A stretch of 6,166 nt of DNA from contig JAAAOZ010000115.1 of assembly GCA_009908585.1 (NCBI GenBank), positions 1-6,166 of the forward strand, read 5' to 3'. The position numbers were made by a program, and so were the translations under genes. The DNA is from Chloroflexota bacterium (GTDB taxonomy: Bacteria; Chloroflexota; Anaerolineae; B4-G1; SLSP01). Below the pieces are notes generated by a model. That model was given only the letters and a program-made list of their open reading frames with translations. It was not told where the DNA came from and searched no databases. Shown piece by piece: positions 5,355 to 6,166 of the stretch. Each line of letters starts with the position of its first letter. Within the stretch, counting starts at the first letter, position 1.

Positions 5355-6166
5355 CTATTTCTTCTTACGTTTTAACGTCTTCAAATGTTCCGCGATGCGC
5401 TGCTCAAAACCGTGATCCGTCGGCTGATACCACCCGGCCCGGACGCCGTTCGGCAAATAGCGCTGCGCCACCCAGCCGTCGGGATAGTCGTGGGGATATT
5501 TGTAGTCGGGCGCCTGGGCTTTCTCGTGCTTGAGCAACGTGCGCGGGTCTTGCAGGTATCTGGGCGGTGGACGATAGCCGTGCGCCTCGATCTCCTTCCG
5601 CGCTTGCCAGTAGGCGCCGGCGCTGTTGGATTTGGCCGCCGTCGCCAGGTAGAGCGTCGCTTCCGCCAGATGATATTGCCCCTCCGGCATGCCCACCCAC
5701 TCGAAGGCCTGCGCGCACGACATCACCACGCTGATGGCCATCGGCGATGCCAGACCGATGTCCTCGGCCGCCAAGATGATGAGCCGCCGGAAGATAAAGC
5801 GCGGGTCCTCGCCGGCCAGGACCATCTTGGCCAGGTAGTAGAGCGCCGCGTCCGGGTCGGAGCCGCGAACGGACTTGATGAAGGCGCTGACGGTATTGTA
5901 GTGCTCATCTCCAGATTTATCGTACTGCATCGCGCGCTGCTGGATGGACTCCTCGGCCACCTCCAGCGTGATGTGCAGTCGGCGGTCGGCGTCGGGCGGC
6001 GTGGATTCGACGGCCAACTCCAGGGCGTTGAGCGCGCTGCGCGCATCACCATCGGCCAAATGCGCGAGATGCTCCAGCGCCTCCGGGTCGATTACGATCT
6101 CCCGCTGACCATAGCCCCGCGCTTCATCTTTGAGCGCGCTGTGGAGCAGATCCTTGATTTGCTCCG
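5355..6166 (-). CDS. rarA: Replication-associated recombination protein A, C-terminal part (AAA+ ATPase)
   Basis: The last 269 codons of RarA/MgsA (YcaJ), which acts at stalled replication forks and is related to clamp-loader ATPases. The 5' part, including Walker A and B, lies outside the window. The reading frame stays open to the edge (bases 6165-6166 are a split codon). Visible features are HLADGDARSALNALEL (35-50 of the fragment) with the sensor-2 region Arg, then the family hallmark running from QYDKSGDEHYNTVSAF through KSVRGSDPDAALYYLAKM, AGEDPRF, LAAEDIGLA, and near the end YKYPHDYPDGWVAQRYLP and the PTDHGFE segment. The C-terminus is a basic KTLKRKKK tail before TAG. The C-terminal half is the oligomerisation region (MgsA C-terminal domain). 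It is upstream of the UPF0173 gene in the direction of transcription. An in-frame TTG near 6059 is not the real start, because conserved sequence continues upstream of it. Confidence 0.96.
   Translation of the reverse strand, partial: EQIKDLLHSALKDEARGYGQREIVIDPEALEHLAHLADGDARSALNALELAVESTPPDADRRLHITLEVAEESIQQRAMQYDKSGDEHYNTVSAFIKSVRGSDPDAALYYLAKMVLAGEDPRFIFRRLIILAAEDIGLASPMAISVVMSCAQAFEWVGMPEGQYHLAEATLYLATAAKSNSAGAYWQARKEIEAHGYRPPPRYLQDPRTLLKHEKAQAPDYKYPHDYPDGWVAQRYLPNGVRAGWYQPTDHGFEQRIAEHLKTLKRKKK

Noticed and set aside
1..6166. Defence island, CRISPR array, prophage, toxin-antitoxin pair or other new system
   Set aside because: All genes but one fall into familiar housekeeping or transport families, and no repeat-spacer pattern, integrase, transposase or nuclease is present.

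Overview
This window is an ordinary-looking bacterial chromosomal segment with moderately high GC (roughly 55-60% by eye). Every gene lies on the minus strand, so transcription runs from high to low coordinates. Two lipoproteins with cysteine lipoboxes, a Thr/Pro-rich linker after one of them, the style of the MraY/WecA-family enzyme, and intergenic palindromes with degenerate heptamers all suggest a Chloroflexota (Anaerolineae-like) genome. That assignment is inference from sequence style, not from a marker gene.

Layout in transcription order. (1) 6166-5355: C-terminal 269 residues of the AAA+ ATPase RarA/MgsA, cut by the window edge. (2) 5323-4640: a complete UPF0173 metallo-beta-lactamase-fold hydrolase. 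(3) 4633-4109: a 174-residue acidic protein of unknown function, 6 nt after gene 2 and probably co-transcribed with it. (4) A 152-bp gap containing a long-loop inverted repeat. (5) 3956-3162: a lipoprotein of the amino-acid ABC transporter substrate-binding family, with no permease or ATPase gene nearby. (6) 3049-2423: uracil phosphoribosyltransferase (upp), behind a near-consensus sigma70 promoter and followed by an intrinsic-terminator-like hairpin. (7) 2238-1216: a polyprenyl-phosphate N-acetylhexosamine-1-phosphate transferase (WecA/TagO type) starting at GTG. (8) A 144-bp gap with a 13-bp inverted repeat, an inner hairpin and heptamer repeats. (9) 1071-234: a DapA/NanA-family aldolase gene whose reading frame is broken near its 3' end. 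(10) 222-1: the N-terminus of a second lipoprotein, starting 11 bp after the restored aldolase stop and cut by the window edge.

The genes do not form one obvious pathway. They cover genome maintenance (rarA), a hydrolase with an unknown partner, solute capture, pyrimidine salvage, envelope polysaccharide initiation and a keto-acid lyase/synthase. I found no CRISPR array, tRNA, rRNA, transposase, phage gene, toxin-antitoxin pair or defence system, and I do not claim a new system here. The points worth a second look are the broken aldolase, the substrate-binding protein that lacks the usual amino-acid contact residues, the replaced metal-site Asp in the glycosyltransferase, and the structured spacers. 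No gene-free stretch exceeds 300 bp.
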